From Marinobacter bohaiensis (GTDB lineage: Bacteria > Pseudomonadota > Gammaproteobacteria > Pseudomonadales > Oleiphilaceae), in assembly GCF_003258515.1 (NCBI RefSeq), contig NZ_QGEH01000001.1, positions 1,612,001-1,676,000 on the forward strand: a stretch of 64,000 nt of DNA, given 5' to 3'. Each line of letters starts with the position of its first letter. Position 1 is the stretch's first letter. The notes under the pieces were generated by a model. It was not told where the DNA came from, ran no database searches, and saw only the letters and a list, made by a program, of their open reading frames with translations. This document shows, one piece after another, positions 41,345 to 53,435 of the stretch. The position numbers and the translations under genes are program-made.

Positions 41345-42865
41345 TCAGACCAGTCTCTTGCGTTCGTTGGACGGCGGGATGTGCATCGCCTCGCGATACT
41401 TGGCGACCGTCCGTCGTGCCACCTTGATGCCCTGGTCCCCGAGCAGCGCTGCAATCTTGCTGTCGCTGAGGGGTTTCTTCGGGGTTTCGGCGGCGACCAG
41501 TTTCTTGATCATGGCACGAATTGCCGTGGAGGAACATTCACCGCCCTCGTTCGTGCTCACATGACTGGAGAAAAAGTACTTCAGCTCGAAGATACCGCGC
41601 GGCGTATGCATGTATTTCTGGGTGGTGACCCGGGAAATGGTCGATTCATGCATGCTCACTGCCTGGGCAATGTCCGAGAGGATCAACGGCTTCATGGCTT
41701 CCTCGCCATGATCCAGAAATCCCTGCTGATGTTCAACGATCCGGGTGGCAACTTTCAGCAGGGTCTCGTTGCGACTCTGCAGACTCTTGATGAACCATTT
41801 GGCCTCCTGCAACTGATCGCGCAGGTAGGTGTTGTCGGCACTGTTGTCGGCCCGGCGGATCAGCGCCGCGTAGCCGGCATTGACCCGGATGCGCGGGGCA
41901 ATTTCGGGATTGAGTTCGACGCGCCAGCGGCCCTTCTGCTTGGACACCACCACATCCGGCACCACGTAATCCGGCTCGGCCTGGTCGAGGGAGTCGCCCG
42001 GCCGCGGGTTGAGCGTCTGGATCAGGGCCAGTACGCACTTCAGCTGCTCTTCGCTGAGGCGACTGCGGCGCAGCAACTGGGCGTAATCGCGATTACCCAG
42101 CAGGTTGATGTAGTGGCTGATCACCAGCCGTGCCTGGGGCAGCCAGGGGGTATCCGGTGGCAGCTGGTTGAGCTGGATCAGGAGGCACTCCTGAAGGTCC
42201 CGTGCGAACACGCCCGGCGGGTCGAAATGCTGCAGGCGGCGCAGCACGGCCTCAACTTCGTCCAGTTCCAGCGGATCTTCCTCGCTGTCGTCGACCAGCC
42301 CGGCGTGGATGTCTTCCAGTGTCGAGATCAGGTAGCCGCGCGGGTCCACCGAGTCGAGCAGGGCGTGAGCAATGGCGCGGTCGCGCTCGCCCATGGGGGT
42401 GAGGTTGAGCTGCCAGAGCAGGTGGTCCTGCAGGGTCTCGGTGGGGGAGTTGCGTGATTCGAAGTCGGTGTCGTCGTCTTCTTCGCTGCGCGCCGCCGGT
42501 GCCGGGGCGGACTGGTAGATGTCGTCCCAGGCGGTGTCGACCGGCAGGTCATCGGGGATTTCCTGGTTGGTATCGGTGTTCCAGTCGGGTTCGGCCGGCT
42601 CGTCCCAGCTATCGTCGTCCTGCGTGGTGTCGTTGCTGTCCTCGCTGTTGCCGTCAGCGGACGCGTCCTCACCGTCGCTCTCATTATCAGCGGCGCCGTC
42701 TTCCTCTTCCGAGGTTTCCAGCATGGGGTTGGATTCGAGCGCTTGCTGGATTTCCTGTTGTAAGTCCAGCGTGGAAAGTTGCAGCAGGCGGATTGCCTGT
42801 TGCAACTGGGGTGTCATGGTGAGCTGTTGACCCAGCTTCAGCTGAAGCGAAGCTTTCATTACCAT
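41345..42865 (-). CDS. rpoN: RpoN, RNA polymerase sigma-54 factor
   Basis: The product has 506 residues. The N-terminal activator-responsive region [35 protein letters not shown] is followed by an unusually clear acidic linker (about residues 50-120), the core-binding region, the helix-turn-helix, and the RpoN box [10 protein letters not shown] at residues 483-492. ATG 42865 or ATG 42859 (MKASLQLKL, matching relatives) is the start. It leads hpf-ptsN-rapZ-ptsO. The 259 bases to lptB probably hold its promoter. Confidence 0.97.
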   Translation of the reverse strand: MVMKASLQLKLGQQLTMTPQLQQAIRLLQLSTLDLQQEIQQALESNPMLETSEEEDGAADNESDGEDASADGNSEDSNDTTQDDDSWDEPAEPDWNTDTNQEIPDDLPVDTAWDDIYQSAPAPAARSEEDDDTDFESRNSPTETLQDHLLWQLNLTPMGERDRAIAHALLDSVDPRGYLISTLEDIHAGLVDDSEEDPLELDEVEAVLRRLQHFDPPGVFARDLQECLLIQLNQLPPDTPWLPQARLVISHYINLLGNRDYAQLLRRSRLSEEQLKCVLALIQTLNPRPGDSLDQAEPDYVVPDVVVSKQKGRWRVELNPEIAPRIRVNAGYAALIRRADNSADNTYLRDQLQEAKWFIKSLQSRNETLLKVATRIVEHQQGFLDHGEEAMKPLILSDIAQAVSMHESTISRVTTQKYMHTPRGIFELKYFFSSHVSTNEGGECSSTAIRAMIKKLVAAETPKKPLSDSKIAALLGDQGIKVARRTVAKYREAMHIPPSNERKRLV

Positions 42866-43124
42866 TGATTTAGTCCCGTCACCCTGTGGCCATCGACTGA
42901 GTTATTGCGCCTGGGCAAGACCTGTCCGGATGTCTCCGGACCTTGAAAACGCTCGTGTCAGAGGTCGGTCCGGCTTGCCAAGCAAATTCTTTGCCGAAGT
43001 TTACTGCTATGGGTGTCCCGATGACAATGTCTTGGTCGGCGGATATGCCTCGAGAGGTTAGCCGACCCTGTTTCGAGTTTAGCGTTTTGGCGCCCACTGC
43101 GATACCCATACCCGATTGACGGGC

Positions 43125-43850
43125 TCACATGTGGAATTCGTTGCCCAGGTAGACTTCCTTGACCTGCTGGTTGGCCAGGATCTCCTCAGACTGTCCGGAT
43201 GCGATAATATGGCCGCCGCTGACGATGTAGGCGTTTTCGCAGATATCCAGGGTTTCGCGCACGTTATGGTCGGTGATCAGCACACCGATGCCCTTGTCGC
43301 GCAGATGGCGGATGATCTGCTTGATGTCGCTGACCGAGATCGGGTCGACACCGGCAAAGGGCTCGTCCAGCAGGATGAAGGCCGGCTCCATCGCCAGCGC
43401 CCGGGCAATCTCCACGCGCCGGCGCTCCCCACCCGACAGGGCCATGCCCAGGCTGTCCCGGATATGCGTGATGTGGAATTCTTCCAGCAGGTTTTCCAGC
43501 CTCTCGTCACGCTCCGCCCGAGACAGGCTCTTGCGCGTTTCCAGGATCGCCATGATGTTGTCGCGCACACTGAGCTTGCGAAACACCGAAGCTTCCTGGG
43601 GCAGATAGCCGATGCCGGAACGGGCCCGGCCGTGCATGGGCAGGGGTGTGATGTCCTTCTCATCGATGCTGACCCGGCCGTTGTCCGCCTTGACCAGGCC
43701 CACGATCATGTAGAAACAGGTGGTCTTGCCGGCGCCGTTGGGGCCCAGCAGGCCGACGATTTCCCCGCTGCGGATTTCCAGTGAGACGTCTTTGACCACT
43801 TTAATCTGCTTGTAGCTCTTCGCCAGATTGCTCGCACGCAGTATGGCCAT
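43125..43850 (-). CDS. lptB: LptB, LPS export ABC ATPase
   Basis: The product has 241 residues. LptB powers LPS extraction from the inner membrane with LptFG. Walker [10 protein letters not shown], signature [15 protein letters not shown], Walker [11 protein letters not shown] and the switch His in ITDHNVRET are complete. It overlaps the lptA stop by one base and closes the kdsD-kdsC-lptC-lptA-lptB run. Confidence 0.97.
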   Translation of the reverse strand: MAILRASNLAKSYKQIKVVKDVSLEIRSGEIVGLLGPNGAGKTTCFYMIVGLVKADNGRVSIDEKDITPLPMHGRARSGIGYLPQEASVFRKLSVRDNIMAILETRKSLSRAERDERLENLLEEFHITHIRDSLGMALSGGERRRVEIARALAMEPAFILLDEPFAGVDPISVSDIKQIIRHLRDKGIGVLITDHNVRETLDICENAYIVSGGHIIASGQSEEILANQQVKEVYLGNEFHM

Positions 43851-44401
43851 CAGTTACCGGCCTCCGAGGTTCCGCTGCCCTGGCGTGGCTGGATAACCAT
43901 TTCCACGCGCCCGTCGCCGCCATCGGATTTGCTGCCACCGCCGGCGGTGACCACGCGCCTGGCCGTGTCGTAGTCGATGCGCTCGCCCTTGAACACGTTG
44001 CCGTTCTGGCGGATGACGGCTTTTTCCTCAAAGGTCAGCCGGTTCTCGCCGGCAGCGTAAATGATGGTCAGTGCTTCGGCGTCGGTTTTCGGTGTTTCGC
44101 CCTGTTGCGGCTGTATGTAGTGCGCCGGCTTGCCGTAGGCTTCGATGCGGTTCAGCGCGCCCTGGCTGCGGTAGAGGACGACGCGGTCCGCGGTCAGCTC
44201 GGTGGCGTCCTGGCGCACGACCACATCGCCGGTGTAGACCGCTGTACCCTTGGCGTCGTCGAGTCGGGCATTGTCCGCCGATACCTTGATCGGGCTGTCC
44301 GAATTCAGGTCAAAAGCCTGGGCGTTTGCGGCCAGCGCCAGGAGCGCGGCGCCCAGAAGGCGGCGCAGGGGCGCGCGGTTACTGCGCTGATGGCAACTCA
44401 T
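43850..44401 (-). CDS. lptA: LptA, periplasmic LPS bridge protein
   Basis: The product has 183 residues with a signal peptide likely cleaved after the AQA ending at residue 29. The OstA-like beta-jellyroll follows: [44 protein letters not shown] is typical. LptA polymerises head-to-tail to carry LPS across the periplasm. The start lies inside lptC with 23 bases of overlap. Confidence 0.95.
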   Translation of the reverse strand: MSCHQRSNRAPLRRLLGAALLALAANAQAFDLNSDSPIKVSADNARLDDAKGTAVYTGDVVVRQDATELTADRVVLYRSQGALNRIEAYGKPAHYIQPQQGETPKTDAEALTIIYAAGENRLTFEEKAVIRQNGNVFKGERIDYDTARRVVTAGGGSKSDGGDGRVEMVIQPRQGSGTSEAGN

Positions 44402-44969
44402 ACTGTCCTTCCACCTGTGATTGCAGTTTGACGATCCGTTTGTCGATCCAGGCTTTCATGCCCGTGGCGCGGGTCACGCCCCGGGCGTCGGTCAGGATCA
44501 CCGGGGCGTCAGTGTGCACAATGCGTTTATCGTTATCCAGCGTAAGATGGGGGGTTTCCAGCTTGCCTTGCTTGCCGGATTCCAGGATCCGGCTGATGAC
44601 CACGTTGCCGGTCAGGTCGATGACGTCGCGCTCCAGGAGGTAGTTGCCTTCCTCGGCTGACACCTTCCAGGGGATGCCTGACTTGGCATCGATCAGCGTG
44701 GCGCGCGGCTCCTGCATGTGGGCTCGATTCTGCTCGTCGAACTGTTCGATGCGCGGGCTGGTGATGGTGACGCTGACATTGCCTTCCTCGTCGTAGGCCT
44801 GGTAAGCGCCGTTCACCACGAAACTGTCGGGCTCGTCCGGTCCGCGCAGCTGCTCGGCGGTGTTGTCCGGGGATTTTTCGTCGCTTTGCCAGAGCAGATC
44901 GATCAGCACGGCGGCCAGTACGGCGATGGCGACGTAGCGCAGGCGGATCTGGTTAAGGCGGCTGAGCAT
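44379..44969 (-). CDS. lptC: LptC, LPS export protein
   Basis: The product has 196 residues. One N-terminal membrane helix (YVAIAVLAAVLIDLLW) precedes a periplasmic beta-jellyroll (VNGAYQAYDEEGNVSVTITSPRIEQF and GNVVISRILESGKQGKLETPHLTLD). LptC links LptB2FG with LptA. It starts two bases after the kdsC stop, indicating one operon with Kdo synthesis. Confidence 0.94.
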   Translation of the reverse strand: MLSRLNQIRLRYVAIAVLAAVLIDLLWQSDEKSPDNTAEQLRGPDEPDSFVVNGAYQAYDEEGNVSVTITSPRIEQFDEQNRAHMQEPRATLIDAKSGIPWKVSAEEGNYLLERDVIDLTGNVVISRILESGKQGKLETPHLTLDNDKRIVHTDAPVILTDARGVTRATGMKAWIDKRIVKLQSQVEGQYELPSAQ

Positions 44970-44971
44970 GA

Positions 44972-45520
44972 TCAGTGTCCGTCGGCGTGGTAGGTCTGGT
45001 GCATTTCCGCCAGTTTGTTCTGGGCCTGCAGGATCAGGTCGCAGATTTCACGCACGGCGCCTTCGCCGCCACCGGTTTCAGTGCAGTAATCGGCCTGCTC
45101 GCGGACATACCAGTGGCCGTTGGGGACGGCAATGCCCAGGCCGGCGTGCATGATGGCGCCCAGGTCGGGCAGATCATCGCCAATATAGGCGGCCTCGCTG
45201 GCGGAGATGGCGAGTTCCTCAAGTAGCTCCTTCAGCGCTGCTTCCTTGTCCTCGCGCCCCTGTTGCAGATGTTCAACGCCCAGGTCGCGGGCGCGGCGGG
45301 CGGTCAGCGGGGAGTTACGCCCGGTGATGATCGCGACGTCGATGCCGGCGCGCCGCAGTTGCTTGATGCCGTGGCCATCGAGCGTGCAGAAAGCCTTGAG
45401 CTCGTCGCCCTGGGCGGTGAAGTAGAGTCGGCCGTCGGTCAGCACGCCGTCAACGTCGAGCGCCAGCAGGCGAATTCGGGCGGCTTTGGTCATCAGGTCG
45501 TCGGGCAGCGGTCTTTCCAT
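44972..45520 (-). CDS. kdsC: KdsC, Kdo-8-phosphate phosphatase
   Basis: The product has 182 residues. It is a HAD-family phosphatase that releases Kdo for LPS inner core synthesis. The nucleophile motif is LLALDVDGVLTDG; motif II ITGRNS and motif III AYIGDDLPDLGAIMHAG follow. ATG 45520 is preceded by GAGGAAGG at proper distance. It lies 41 bases after kdsD. Confidence 0.95.
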   Translation of the reverse strand: MERPLPDDLMTKAARIRLLALDVDGVLTDGRLYFTAQGDELKAFCTLDGHGIKQLRRAGIDVAIITGRNSPLTARRARDLGVEHLQQGREDKEAALKELLEELAISASEAAYIGDDLPDLGAIMHAGLGIAVPNGHWYVREQADYCTETGGGEGAVREICDLILQAQNKLAEMHQTYHADGH

Positions 45521-45561
45521 GGGCCTTCCTCGGTCGGCGCAATCGTGTCGGGATGGGGGTG

Positions 45562-46530
45562 TCACAGGACGCCTGCGCGTAACAGGTCATGCATGTTGAT
45601 GGCGCCGATCAGGCTGCCGTGGCGATCCACCACCGGCAGGGCGGTGATCTTGACCTCGTCCATGACGTTAAGTGCTTCCGCGGCCAGCTGGTCGTCACGG
45701 ATGCGTTTGCCGCCGACGGTCATCACGTCGCGGATCGGCGTGCCGTGAATGTCCACGTTGCGGTCCAGGGCACGGCGCAGGTCGCCGTCGGTGAACACGC
45801 CGATCATGGTGCCCGAGTCGTCGATTACCGTCGTCATGCCCAGGCCTTTCTGCGACATTTCCAGCAGGGCGCCGCTGAGCAGGGTATCGGGTTTGACGCG
45901 GGGCACCCGGTCACCGGTATGCATGATGTCCGCCACCCGCAACAGCAGGCGGCGACCCAGGCTGCCGCCCGGGTGCGAGAAGGCGAAGTCTTCGGCGCTG
46001 AAGCCGCGGACTTCCAGCAAGGCCACGGCGAGGGCGTCCCCCATGACCAGGGTGGCGGTGGTGCTGCTGGTCGGGGCCAGTCCCAGGGGGCAGGCTTCGC
46101 GGGGGACGCTGACGTCCAGGTTGGCCGCTGCCTCCTTGGCGAGTACGGATTCCGGGTCGCCGGTCATGCTGATCAACGGTGCGCCCATCCGCTTGATGAG
46201 TGGCAGGATGGTCAGCACCTCGGCGGTCTTGCCGGAGTTGGAGATGGCCAGGACCACGTCGTCACCGGTGATCATCCCCAGGTCGCCGTGGCTGGCCTCG
46301 CCGGGGTGAACGAAGAAGGAGGGCGTGCCGGTACTGGCCAGGGTGGCGGCGATCTTCTTGCCGATGTGCCCGGACTTGCCCATGCCGGTGACCACGACCC
46401 GGCCATGGCATTGCATGACCAGCTTGCAGGCGTGTTCAAATGTCGGATCAATGCGCTCGGACAGCGCGTCGATCGCCTCTCGCTCGATGGCGATCGCCCG
46501 GCGCGCTGAGTCGATGAAAGAAGTCGTCAT
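45562..46530 (-). CDS. kdsD: KdsD, arabinose-5-phosphate isomerase
   Basis: The product has 322 residues. The N-terminal SIS sugar-isomerase domain ([43 protein letters not shown]) is followed by two CBS domains from about residue 205. It converts ribulose-5-phosphate to arabinose-5-phosphate, the Kdo precursor. It lies 14 bases after the exchanger gene, the same order as E. coli yrbG-kdsD-kdsC-lptCAB. Confidence 0.96.
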   Translation of the reverse strand: MTTSFIDSARRAIAIEREAIDALSERIDPTFEHACKLVMQCHGRVVVTGMGKSGHIGKKIAATLASTGTPSFFVHPGEASHGDLGMITGDDVVLAISNSGKTAEVLTILPLIKRMGAPLISMTGDPESVLAKEAAANLDVSVPREACPLGLAPTSSTTATLVMGDALAVALLEVRGFSAEDFAFSHPGGSLGRRLLLRVADIMHTGDRVPRVKPDTLLSGALLEMSQKGLGMTTVIDDSGTMIGVFTDGDLRRALDRNVDIHGTPIRDVMTVGGKRIRDDQLAAEALNVMDEVKITALPVVDRHGSLIGAINMHDLLRAGVL

Positions 46531-46544
46531 AGTCCGGGCAATCC

Positions 46545-47507
46545 TTAACGTGCTGCGTGGTAAAGTACGACGGTATAAGCGATGTATCCGGCCAGCAGTA
46601 TACCACCTTCAAAGCGGGCCAGTTTTCCCTTTTTCTGCATGCCATAGGCGAACGCCGCGAGCAGAACAGTCAGCCCGGCCATGGTGCCGTAGTCCCGGAT
46701 CAGAACGTCGCTCTCAATCGGCAGCGGGTTGAGCAGTGCCGGCATTGCCAGTACCGCCAGCAGGTTGAACAGGTTGGAGCCGACGATGTTGCCCAGCGCC
46801 ACGTCGTGGTGGCCTTTGAGGGCGCTGGCCACGGACGCTGCAAGTTCCGGCAGACTGGTGCCGATGGCGACGATGGTCAGGCCGATCACCAGTTCGCTGA
46901 CGCCCAGGGTCAGGGCCAGTTCGGTAGCGCCCCAGACCAGGATACGCGAGCTGACGATCAACATGACCAGGCCGACGACGAACCAGGTAACGGCGCCCTT
47001 GATCTGGATGTCGGGCATTTCCTCGACTTCCTCCAGGAATTCCGGGGCGTCACCGGGGGCGTTGTTGCGGCTGAGCAGGAACAGGGCAATGGCCAGCATC
47101 ACCAGGAAGATCACGCCGTCCATGGGGGACAGGGCGCCATCCAGCAGCAGCGGGTAAACCAGAATGGTGACCGTGAGCAGGATGGGGAGTTCGCGAAACA
47201 GGACGGTCCGTTTCAGGGGAATCGGCGCCACCAGCGTGGTGATGCCCAGTACCAGCCCGACATTGGCAATGTTGGAGCCCAGCGCGTTGCCCACGGCCAG
47301 CGCCGGTGCGTCGGTCAGGGCAGCGGTGGCGGAGACCAGCATTTCGGGGGCGGACGTGCCGAACGCGACGATGGTCAGACCGATCAGCATCGGCGACATG
47401 CCCAGGTTGCGAGCCAGGGCAACAGAGCCTTCGACAAACCGGTCCGCGCTCCAGATCAGCAGCACCAGGCCGGCGACGAGGGCGCCAATGTAGGGGAGTA
47501 GAGACAT
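46545..47507 (-). CDS. yrbG: YrbG-type Na+/Ca2+ exchanger-family protein
   Basis: The product has 320 residues with about ten membrane helices. The two inverted alpha repeats are clear: [18 protein letters not shown] near the N-terminus and [18 protein letters not shown] in the second half, where the acidic residues bind the cation. ATG 47507 begins [19 protein letters not shown]; an upstream open frame of over 70 codons is polar and not conserved. It is first in the Kdo/LPS-transport operon. Ion specificity is from family only. Confidence 0.92.
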   Translation of the reverse strand: MSLLPYIGALVAGLVLLIWSADRFVEGSVALARNLGMSPMLIGLTIVAFGTSAPEMLVSATAALTDAPALAVGNALGSNIANVGLVLGITTLVAPIPLKRTVLFRELPILLTVTILVYPLLLDGALSPMDGVIFLVMLAIALFLLSRNNAPGDAPEFLEEVEEMPDIQIKGAVTWFVVGLVMLIVSSRILVWGATELALTLGVSELVIGLTIVAIGTSLPELAASVASALKGHHDVALGNIVGSNLFNLLAVLAMPALLNPLPIESDVLIRDYGTMAGLTVLLAAFAYGMQKKGKLARFEGGILLAGYIAYTVVLYHAAR

Positions 47508-47898
47508 AGGGTCATTCCGTTGTGAAAACCGGGTCCTGACCGGCGGACCGGGGACCTTCGCAGTGGCGGCAGATTGTGCGCGAGAAGCCGGCTTGTCGCA
47601 ACCGCGGTCCCGGGCTCCCCGCGTACCGTCATGTTGGGGTGTGGGGCAGTAACGGGTAAGAAAGGGGGAGTTGCGGGCAAGGATCTTGTCCGGGGATATT
47701 TGAGCTTCGGGCGAACTTGTCATAATGTAGCGCCCTTTGCGGCCAGTTCCATTCCGTTGCGCGCCCGTTTTTCCCGTTGTGGAGGGGATTTAAGGCGGTA
47801 TTAATGCAGCGCTGTGGGCTGTCTGGAACAATGCGCCGTGGGAATGGTCGATGCAGCAGGGCGTCGGTTGCCCGTGATGCCTACTGGGAAAGCTCTCG
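47508..47898. other. Divergent intergenic region between yrbG and mlaF
   Basis: The 391-base gap separates two divergent envelope operons. It should hold promoters in both directions; the best plus-strand candidate is described separately. No coding signal or repeat is seen. Confidence 0.6.
47699..47726 (+). promoter_or_regulatory. Candidate sigma-70 promoter for the mla operon
   Basis: TTTGAG (47699-47704) or TTGAGC one base later, then CATAAT (47721-47726) with a 15-16 base spacer. The -10 is good and the -35 moderate. It would give a leader of about 170 bases before mlaF. Confidence 0.4.
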
Positions 47899-48711
47899 AT
47901 GACGTCAGAGTCCGCATACATAGACATTCAGGATCTCCTATTCCTGCGCGGCGATCGCCGCATTTTTGACGGCCTGTCGCTGCGCATTCCACGCGGCAAG
48001 GTCACCGCGATCATGGGGCCCAGCGGTACCGGCAAGACCACATTGCTCAAGCTGATCGGCGGGCAGCTCCGGCCCGAATCCGGTCGAATCCTTGTGGGCG
48101 GGCAGAACGTTCATCAGCTCAGCCGCAAGGCGCTTTACCGGCTGCGCCGCGACATCGGCATGCTGTTCCAGAGCGGCGCGCTTTTTTCCGATTTGAGTGC
48201 CTACGAAAACGTGGCGTTTCCGCTGCGGGTACATACCGATCTGCCGGAAGACATGATCCGTGACATCGTGCTGATGAAGCTTGAATCCGTAGGGTTGCGC
48301 GGTGCCCGCGACCTGATGCCTTCGGAGCTGTCCGGTGGTATGACCCGGCGCGTCGCCCTGGCGCGCAGCATTGCCCTGGATCCGGAACTGATCATGTACG
48401 ACGAACCCTTTACCGGGCAGGACCCGATCGCCAAAGGCGTGCTGGTGGAGATGATCAGCAAGCTCAACCGCTCCATGGGCCTGACCAGCGTGCTGGTTTC
48501 CCACGACGTGCCGGAGTCCCTGAGCATCTGCGACTACGCCTGTATCGTATCCAACGGTAAGGTCATCGGTGAAGGCTCGCCCGAAGAGCTGCAGGCGCAC
48601 CCGTCCGAGCGTGTCCAGCAATTCCTTCAGGGGCAGCCCGATGGCCCGGTACCTTTCCATTATCCGGCGGCGTCCATTGCCGAGGATCTGTCCGGCGGGG
48701 TGTCCCGATGA
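47899..48711 (+). CDS. mlaF: MlaF, phospholipid-transport ABC ATPase
   Basis: The product has 270 residues. Walker [10 protein letters not shown], signature [15 protein letters not shown] and Walker [14 protein letters not shown] mark the ATPase of the MlaFEDB complex that maintains outer-membrane lipid asymmetry. The C-terminal extension after residue 245 fits the MlaB-binding tail. It overlaps mlaE by four bases. Confidence 0.96.
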   Translation: MTSESAYIDIQDLLFLRGDRRIFDGLSLRIPRGKVTAIMGPSGTGKTTLLKLIGGQLRPESGRILVGGQNVHQLSRKALYRLRRDIGMLFQSGALFSDLSAYENVAFPLRVHTDLPEDMIRDIVLMKLESVGLRGARDLMPSELSGGMTRRVALARSIALDPELIMYDEPFTGQDPIAKGVLVEMISKLNRSMGLTSVLVSHDVPESLSICDYACIVSNGKVIGEGSPEELQAHPSERVQQFLQGQPDGPVPFHYPAASIAEDLSGGVSR

Positions 48712-49490
48712 TTGATCGAGTGGCCGCGCTGGGGCGCGGAACCCTGAGTGTGGTGGCGTCGGTGGGGCGCTCCGGCCAGTTCCTGGCGCGCAGCCTGTGC
48801 GCCGTGCCGCACCCGTCCACCGGTTTTCCGTTGCTGGTGCGCCAGATCTATGCGGTAGGGGTGCTGTCGTTAGCCATCATCGTGGTGTCCGGGCTGTTTA
48901 TCGGCATGGTGTTGGGGCTGCAGGGCTACAATATTCTGACCGATTACGGTTCCGAGTCGGCCATTGGACAGATGGTGGCGCTGACGCTGGTGCGTGAACT
49001 GGGGCCGGTCGTCACGGCACTGTTGTTCGCCGGGCGGGCTGGTTCCGCGCTGACCGCCGAGATCGGGCTGATGAAGGCCACCGAGCAGCTCTCCAGCATG
49101 GAGATGATGGGTGTGGATCCGCTACGCCGGGTCATTGCGCCGCGTTTCTGGGCCGGCTTTATTACGCTGCCTTTGCTGGCGATCATCTTTTCTGTGGTTG
49201 GCATCCTGGGCGGTTACCTGGTCGGCGTGGACTGGCTGGGTGTGTTCGAAGGTTCTTACTGGGCCAACATGCAGTCCTCGGTCAGCTTCGGCGAGGATGT
49301 GGTGAACGGCATCATCAAGAGCATCGTGTTCGGCTTCGTCTGCAGCTGGATCGCGGTCTACCAGGGGTATGACAGCGTACCCACGTCCGAGGGGATCAGC
49401 TCGGCCACCACCAAGACGGTGGTGTATTCCTCGCTGGCCGTTCTGGGGCTTGATTTCATTCTTACAGCAGTCATGTTCGGAGATATCTGA
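48708..49490 (+). CDS. mlaE: MlaE, phospholipid-transport permease
   Basis: The product has 260 residues with an amphipathic N-terminal helix and five membrane helices. [48 protein letters not shown] is the family signature. It shares its last base with the mlaD start codon. Confidence 0.96.
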   Translation: MIDRVAALGRGTLSVVASVGRSGQFLARSLCAVPHPSTGFPLLVRQIYAVGVLSLAIIVVSGLFIGMVLGLQGYNILTDYGSESAIGQMVALTLVRELGPVVTALLFAGRAGSALTAEIGLMKATEQLSSMEMMGVDPLRRVIAPRFWAGFITLPLLAIIFSVVGILGGYLVGVDWLGVFEGSYWANMQSSVSFGEDVVNGIIKSIVFGFVCSWIAVYQGYDSVPTSEGISSATTKTVVYSSLAVLGLDFILTAVMFGDI

Positions 49491-49939
49491 TGCGTCAGAG
49501 AACCGTGGAAATTGTAGTAGGCGCCTTTATGGTGGCGGGCTGTGCGGCCCTGCTGTTCCTGGCGTTGCAGGTTAGCGGGCTGACGCTCCAGTCGTCGGAA
49601 CCCACCTATAAGGTGTATGCGAATTTCAATGACATCGGCGGCCTTGCCGTCCGCGGGCAGGTATCCATGGCCGGCGTCACCATCGGCCGGGTGACTGACA
49701 TCAGTCTGGATCCGGACACCTATCAGGCGCGGGTCGAGATGGAAATCAACAAATCGGTCGATATCATCCCCACCGACAGTTCCGCCATTATTCGCACCGC
49801 CGGGCTGCTGGGCGAAAAGTACATCGATGTGTCCATCGGTGCCGATACATCGTATATGGCGGATGGTGATACCTTTTATGGCACCCAGTCCGCGCTGAAC
49901 ATCGAACGACTTATTTCCAATTTCGCCTCCGGCAAGTAA
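49490..49939 (+). CDS. mlaD: MlaD, MCE-domain lipid-binding protein
   Basis: The product has 149 residues, shorter than E. coli MlaD (183), lacking the long C-terminal tail. One membrane helix (VGAFMVAGCAALLFLALQV) is followed by one MCE domain (YANFNDIGGLAVRGQVSMAGVTIGRVTDISLD). MCE domains form a hexameric ring that binds lipid. Confidence 0.95.
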   Translation: MRQRTVEIVVGAFMVAGCAALLFLALQVSGLTLQSSEPTYKVYANFNDIGGLAVRGQVSMAGVTIGRVTDISLDPDTYQARVEMEINKSVDIIPTDSSAIIRTAGLLGEKYIDVSIGADTSYMADGDTFYGTQSALNIERLISNFASGK

Positions 49940-49965
49940 GGGGCGAGTGCGATCAGGAGCAGACT

Positions 49966-50616
49966 ATGAAAGCAGTGCAAACGCTCTGGCTTGGTTTCTT
50001 GGCACTGGCCACCATGATGGCGTCCTTGCCCGCGTCGGCGGATGAGGATCTGCGCCAGTACGTGGACGACAGTACCCAGCAACTGGTGAAGGAACTGGAC
50101 GCCAATCGCGACCTCTACGGCACGGATCCTCAGGCTTTCTATGGCAAGCTGGAGACGGCGCTGCAGGATTTCGTCGATTTCCGCCGGATCGCGGCTCGGG
50201 TGATGGGGCGCTATGCGCGCCAGGCCAGCCCGGAGCAGCGCGACGTTTTCGTCGAGAAATTCAAGCGCAGCCTGTTTGACAGCTACGCCAAGGCGTTGGT
50301 CGAAGCCGAAGATTTCGATATCACCGTCCAGGAAGCCACCGTCAACCCCAATCATCCGGACCGGGCGTCGGTTCAGCTTGAAGTGGAGACCGCCGCGGGG
50401 AACCGCTACCCGGTTGTCTACTCCATGTACAAGAGTGATGGCGATCGCTGGATGATGGAGAACGTGATCGTCGAAGGGGTTAACATCGGGCTGGCTTTCC
50501 GCGACCGTTTTGCCCAGGAAATGGAAGAAAACCGCAACAACGTGCAGGCGGTGATCGACGGTTGGTCCGATGCCGTTGAGGAGCTCAAGCTGGACGAAGA
50601 GGTGGATAAATCGTGA
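49966..50616 (+). CDS. mlaC: MlaC, periplasmic phospholipid-binding protein
   Basis: The product has 216 residues with a signal peptide ending in PASA at residue 25. The Tgt2/MlaC fold shows FVDFRRIAARVMGRYARQASPEQRDVFVEKFKRSLFDSYAKAL. It shuttles phospholipid between MlaFEDB and the outer-membrane MlaA complex; mlaA is not in this window. AGGAG precedes the ATG. Confidence 0.95.
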   Translation: MKAVQTLWLGFLALATMMASLPASADEDLRQYVDDSTQQLVKELDANRDLYGTDPQAFYGKLETALQDFVDFRRIAARVMGRYARQASPEQRDVFVEKFKRSLFDSYAKALVEAEDFDITVQEATVNPNHPDRASVQLEVETAAGNRYPVVYSMYKSDGDRWMMENVIVEGVNIGLAFRDRFAQEMEENRNNVQAVIDGWSDAVEELKLDEEVDKS

Positions 50617-50951
50617 CCGCCGTCGAGGCGCAGCCCGCGGCCGAGGCGGAACGCGCCGTTTTCCGTGTCGCCGATGACGCCATCGAAGCTGGCATGCTGG
50701 CGGTTCGGCGAGACGGCGAGCGCCATGTGAGCAGCGCCTCGGGCACCGTCGAGTACGACCTTGAGGGTGTCCAGAAGGCCAGCAGCGTGGTGCTCTCCCT
50801 GATGCTGTGCTGGAAACGGGCGGCGACGGCGCAGGGGCGTGGGGTGCGTTTTTCCGGTATCAGCGAGAGGCTGCTGGACCTGGCGCGATTGAATCGCGTG
50901 GGCGACATCCTGGAACTGGATGGCTCCGCGTTGCGCGTCTCCGGCTCCTGA
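50613..50951 (+). CDS. mlaB: MlaB, STAS-domain protein
   Basis: The product has 112 residues starting with GTG, overlapping mlaC by four bases. The STAS fold is recognisable from LEGVQKASSVVLSLMLCWKRAATAQGRGVRFSGISERLLDLARLNRVGDIL. It binds MlaF and stimulates ATPase activity. The short conserved sequence and context carry the call. Confidence 0.88.
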   Translation: MTAVEAQPAAEAERAVFRVADDAIEAGMLAVRRDGERHVSSASGTVEYDLEGVQKASSVVLSLMLCWKRAATAQGRGVRFSGISERLLDLARLNRVGDILELDGSALRVSGS

Positions 50952-51030
50952 ACGTCCCCAGCGGATTCCGCCTTACCCGGTCAATCGGTGTCTCTATGGC
51001 CCCGATTGACGACCTTTCATTCTTCCCTTG

Positions 51031-51059
51031 TTTAGCCTTCCGCCGGAATTCGCTACAAT
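51031..51059 (+). promoter_or_regulatory. Candidate promoter for ibaG-murA-his
   Basis: A strong -10 TACAAT lies at 51054-51059; the -35 is weak (TTTAGC at 51031-51036, 17-base spacer). It is 75 bases before ibaG. Confidence 0.35.
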
Positions 51060-51133
51060 TCCGCTCCTGACTTTCGGATGACCCGCGCGATAGCACCGCG
51101 GGCAACCACTCGCACACTGATTGAGGTAATACC

Positions 51134-51376
51134 ATGCAGGCGGAGGACGTCGCAGAGCTGGTTCGCAAAGAGCTGCCTGACTGTGAAATTCAGGTCCAGA
51201 ACGATGGCAACCACTACCTGGTCGTGGCCATCGGCGAACGATTTGAAGGGATGTCACCGGTCAAGAAGCAGCAGCTGGTCTACGCTGCGCTCAACGAGCC
51301 ATTGGCGGAGGGAACGATTCACGCCCTGACCATCAAGGCGTTCACTCCGGCCCAGTGGGAAGCCCGCAAGGCCTAA
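51134..51376 (+). CDS. ibaG: IbaG, BolA-family protein
   Basis: The product has 80 residues. BolA-like proteins pair with monothiol glutaredoxins in iron-sulfur trafficking and acid response. EDVAELVRKELPDCEIQVQNDGNHYLVVAIGERFEGMSPVKKQQLVYAAL shows the fold and the Cys that may ligand a cluster. Position between mla and murA matches E. coli ibaG. Confidence 0.94.
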   Translation: MQAEDVAELVRKELPDCEIQVQNDGNHYLVVAIGERFEGMSPVKKQQLVYAALNEPLAEGTIHALTIKAFTPAQWEARKA

Positions 51377-51432
51377 TTCAGCGCGGTTCCGGCTGTTCCG
51401 GTCGGCCGCGTGTCGCCATCGCGCGACCCTAA

Positions 51433-52713
<1,281 letters not shown>

Positions 52714-52735
52714 TCGCAGTAACCCGGGACCGTTT

Positions 52736-53380
52736 ATGACCGACAGTATTACCATCGCGCTCTCCAAGGGCCGGATTCTCAAGGAGACCCTGCCACTGCT
52801 GGCCGAGGCGGGCGTTGAACCGATCGATGATATCGACCGCTCCCGCAAGCTGGTGTTTCCCACCACCGATCCCAACGTGCGGCTGCTGATTATCCGCGCC
52901 ACGGACGTGCCGACCTACGTCCAGTACGGTGGTGCCGACCTCGGTGTCACCGGCAAGGATGTGCTGATGGAGCATGGCGGTGCCGGCCTGTATGAGCCGC
53001 TGGACCTCAACATCGCGCGCTGCAAGCTGATGACGGCGGCCCCGGTGGGGCAGGCGCCGATCGAGGGGCGCGTCCGGGTGGCCACCAAGTTCGTCAATCT
53101 GGCGCGCCAGTACTACGCGTCCCAGGGGCGGCAAGCCGATATCATCAAGCTCTACGGCGCGATGGAGCTGGCTCCGATCCTGAACCTGGCGGACGAGATC
53201 GTGGATATCGTCGACACCGGTAACACCTTGAAAGCCAACGGCCTTGAGCCTCGCGAACTGATCACGCACATCAGCACGCGCCTGGTGGCCAACCGCGCCT
53301 CCATGAAGATGAAGCACCGGGCCCTGCACCCTATCATTGAGCAACTGGGCGAGGCCGTGGCCCGGCGCAGCGACGCCTGA
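52736..53380 (+). CDS. hisG: HisG, ATP phosphoribosyltransferase, short form
   Basis: The product has 214 residues, the short form that lacks the regulatory ACT-like domain and works with HisZ, which is not in this window. It starts histidine synthesis from ATP and [26 protein letters not shown] and the PRPP loop [17 protein letters not shown] are clear. It follows murA by 22 bases. Confidence 0.96.
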   Translation: MTDSITIALSKGRILKETLPLLAEAGVEPIDDIDRSRKLVFPTTDPNVRLLIIRATDVPTYVQYGGADLGVTGKDVLMEHGGAGLYEPLDLNIARCKLMTAAPVGQAPIEGRVRVATKFVNLARQYYASQGRQADIIKLYGAMELAPILNLADEIVDIVDTGNTLKANGLEPRELITHISTRLVANRASMKMKHRALHPIIEQLGEAVARRSDA

Positions 53381-53435
53381 TCCGGCGCGCCCGCCCCGAA
53401 GATCTGTCTTTGTTCGTGTCCCGAGAGGATGTGTT

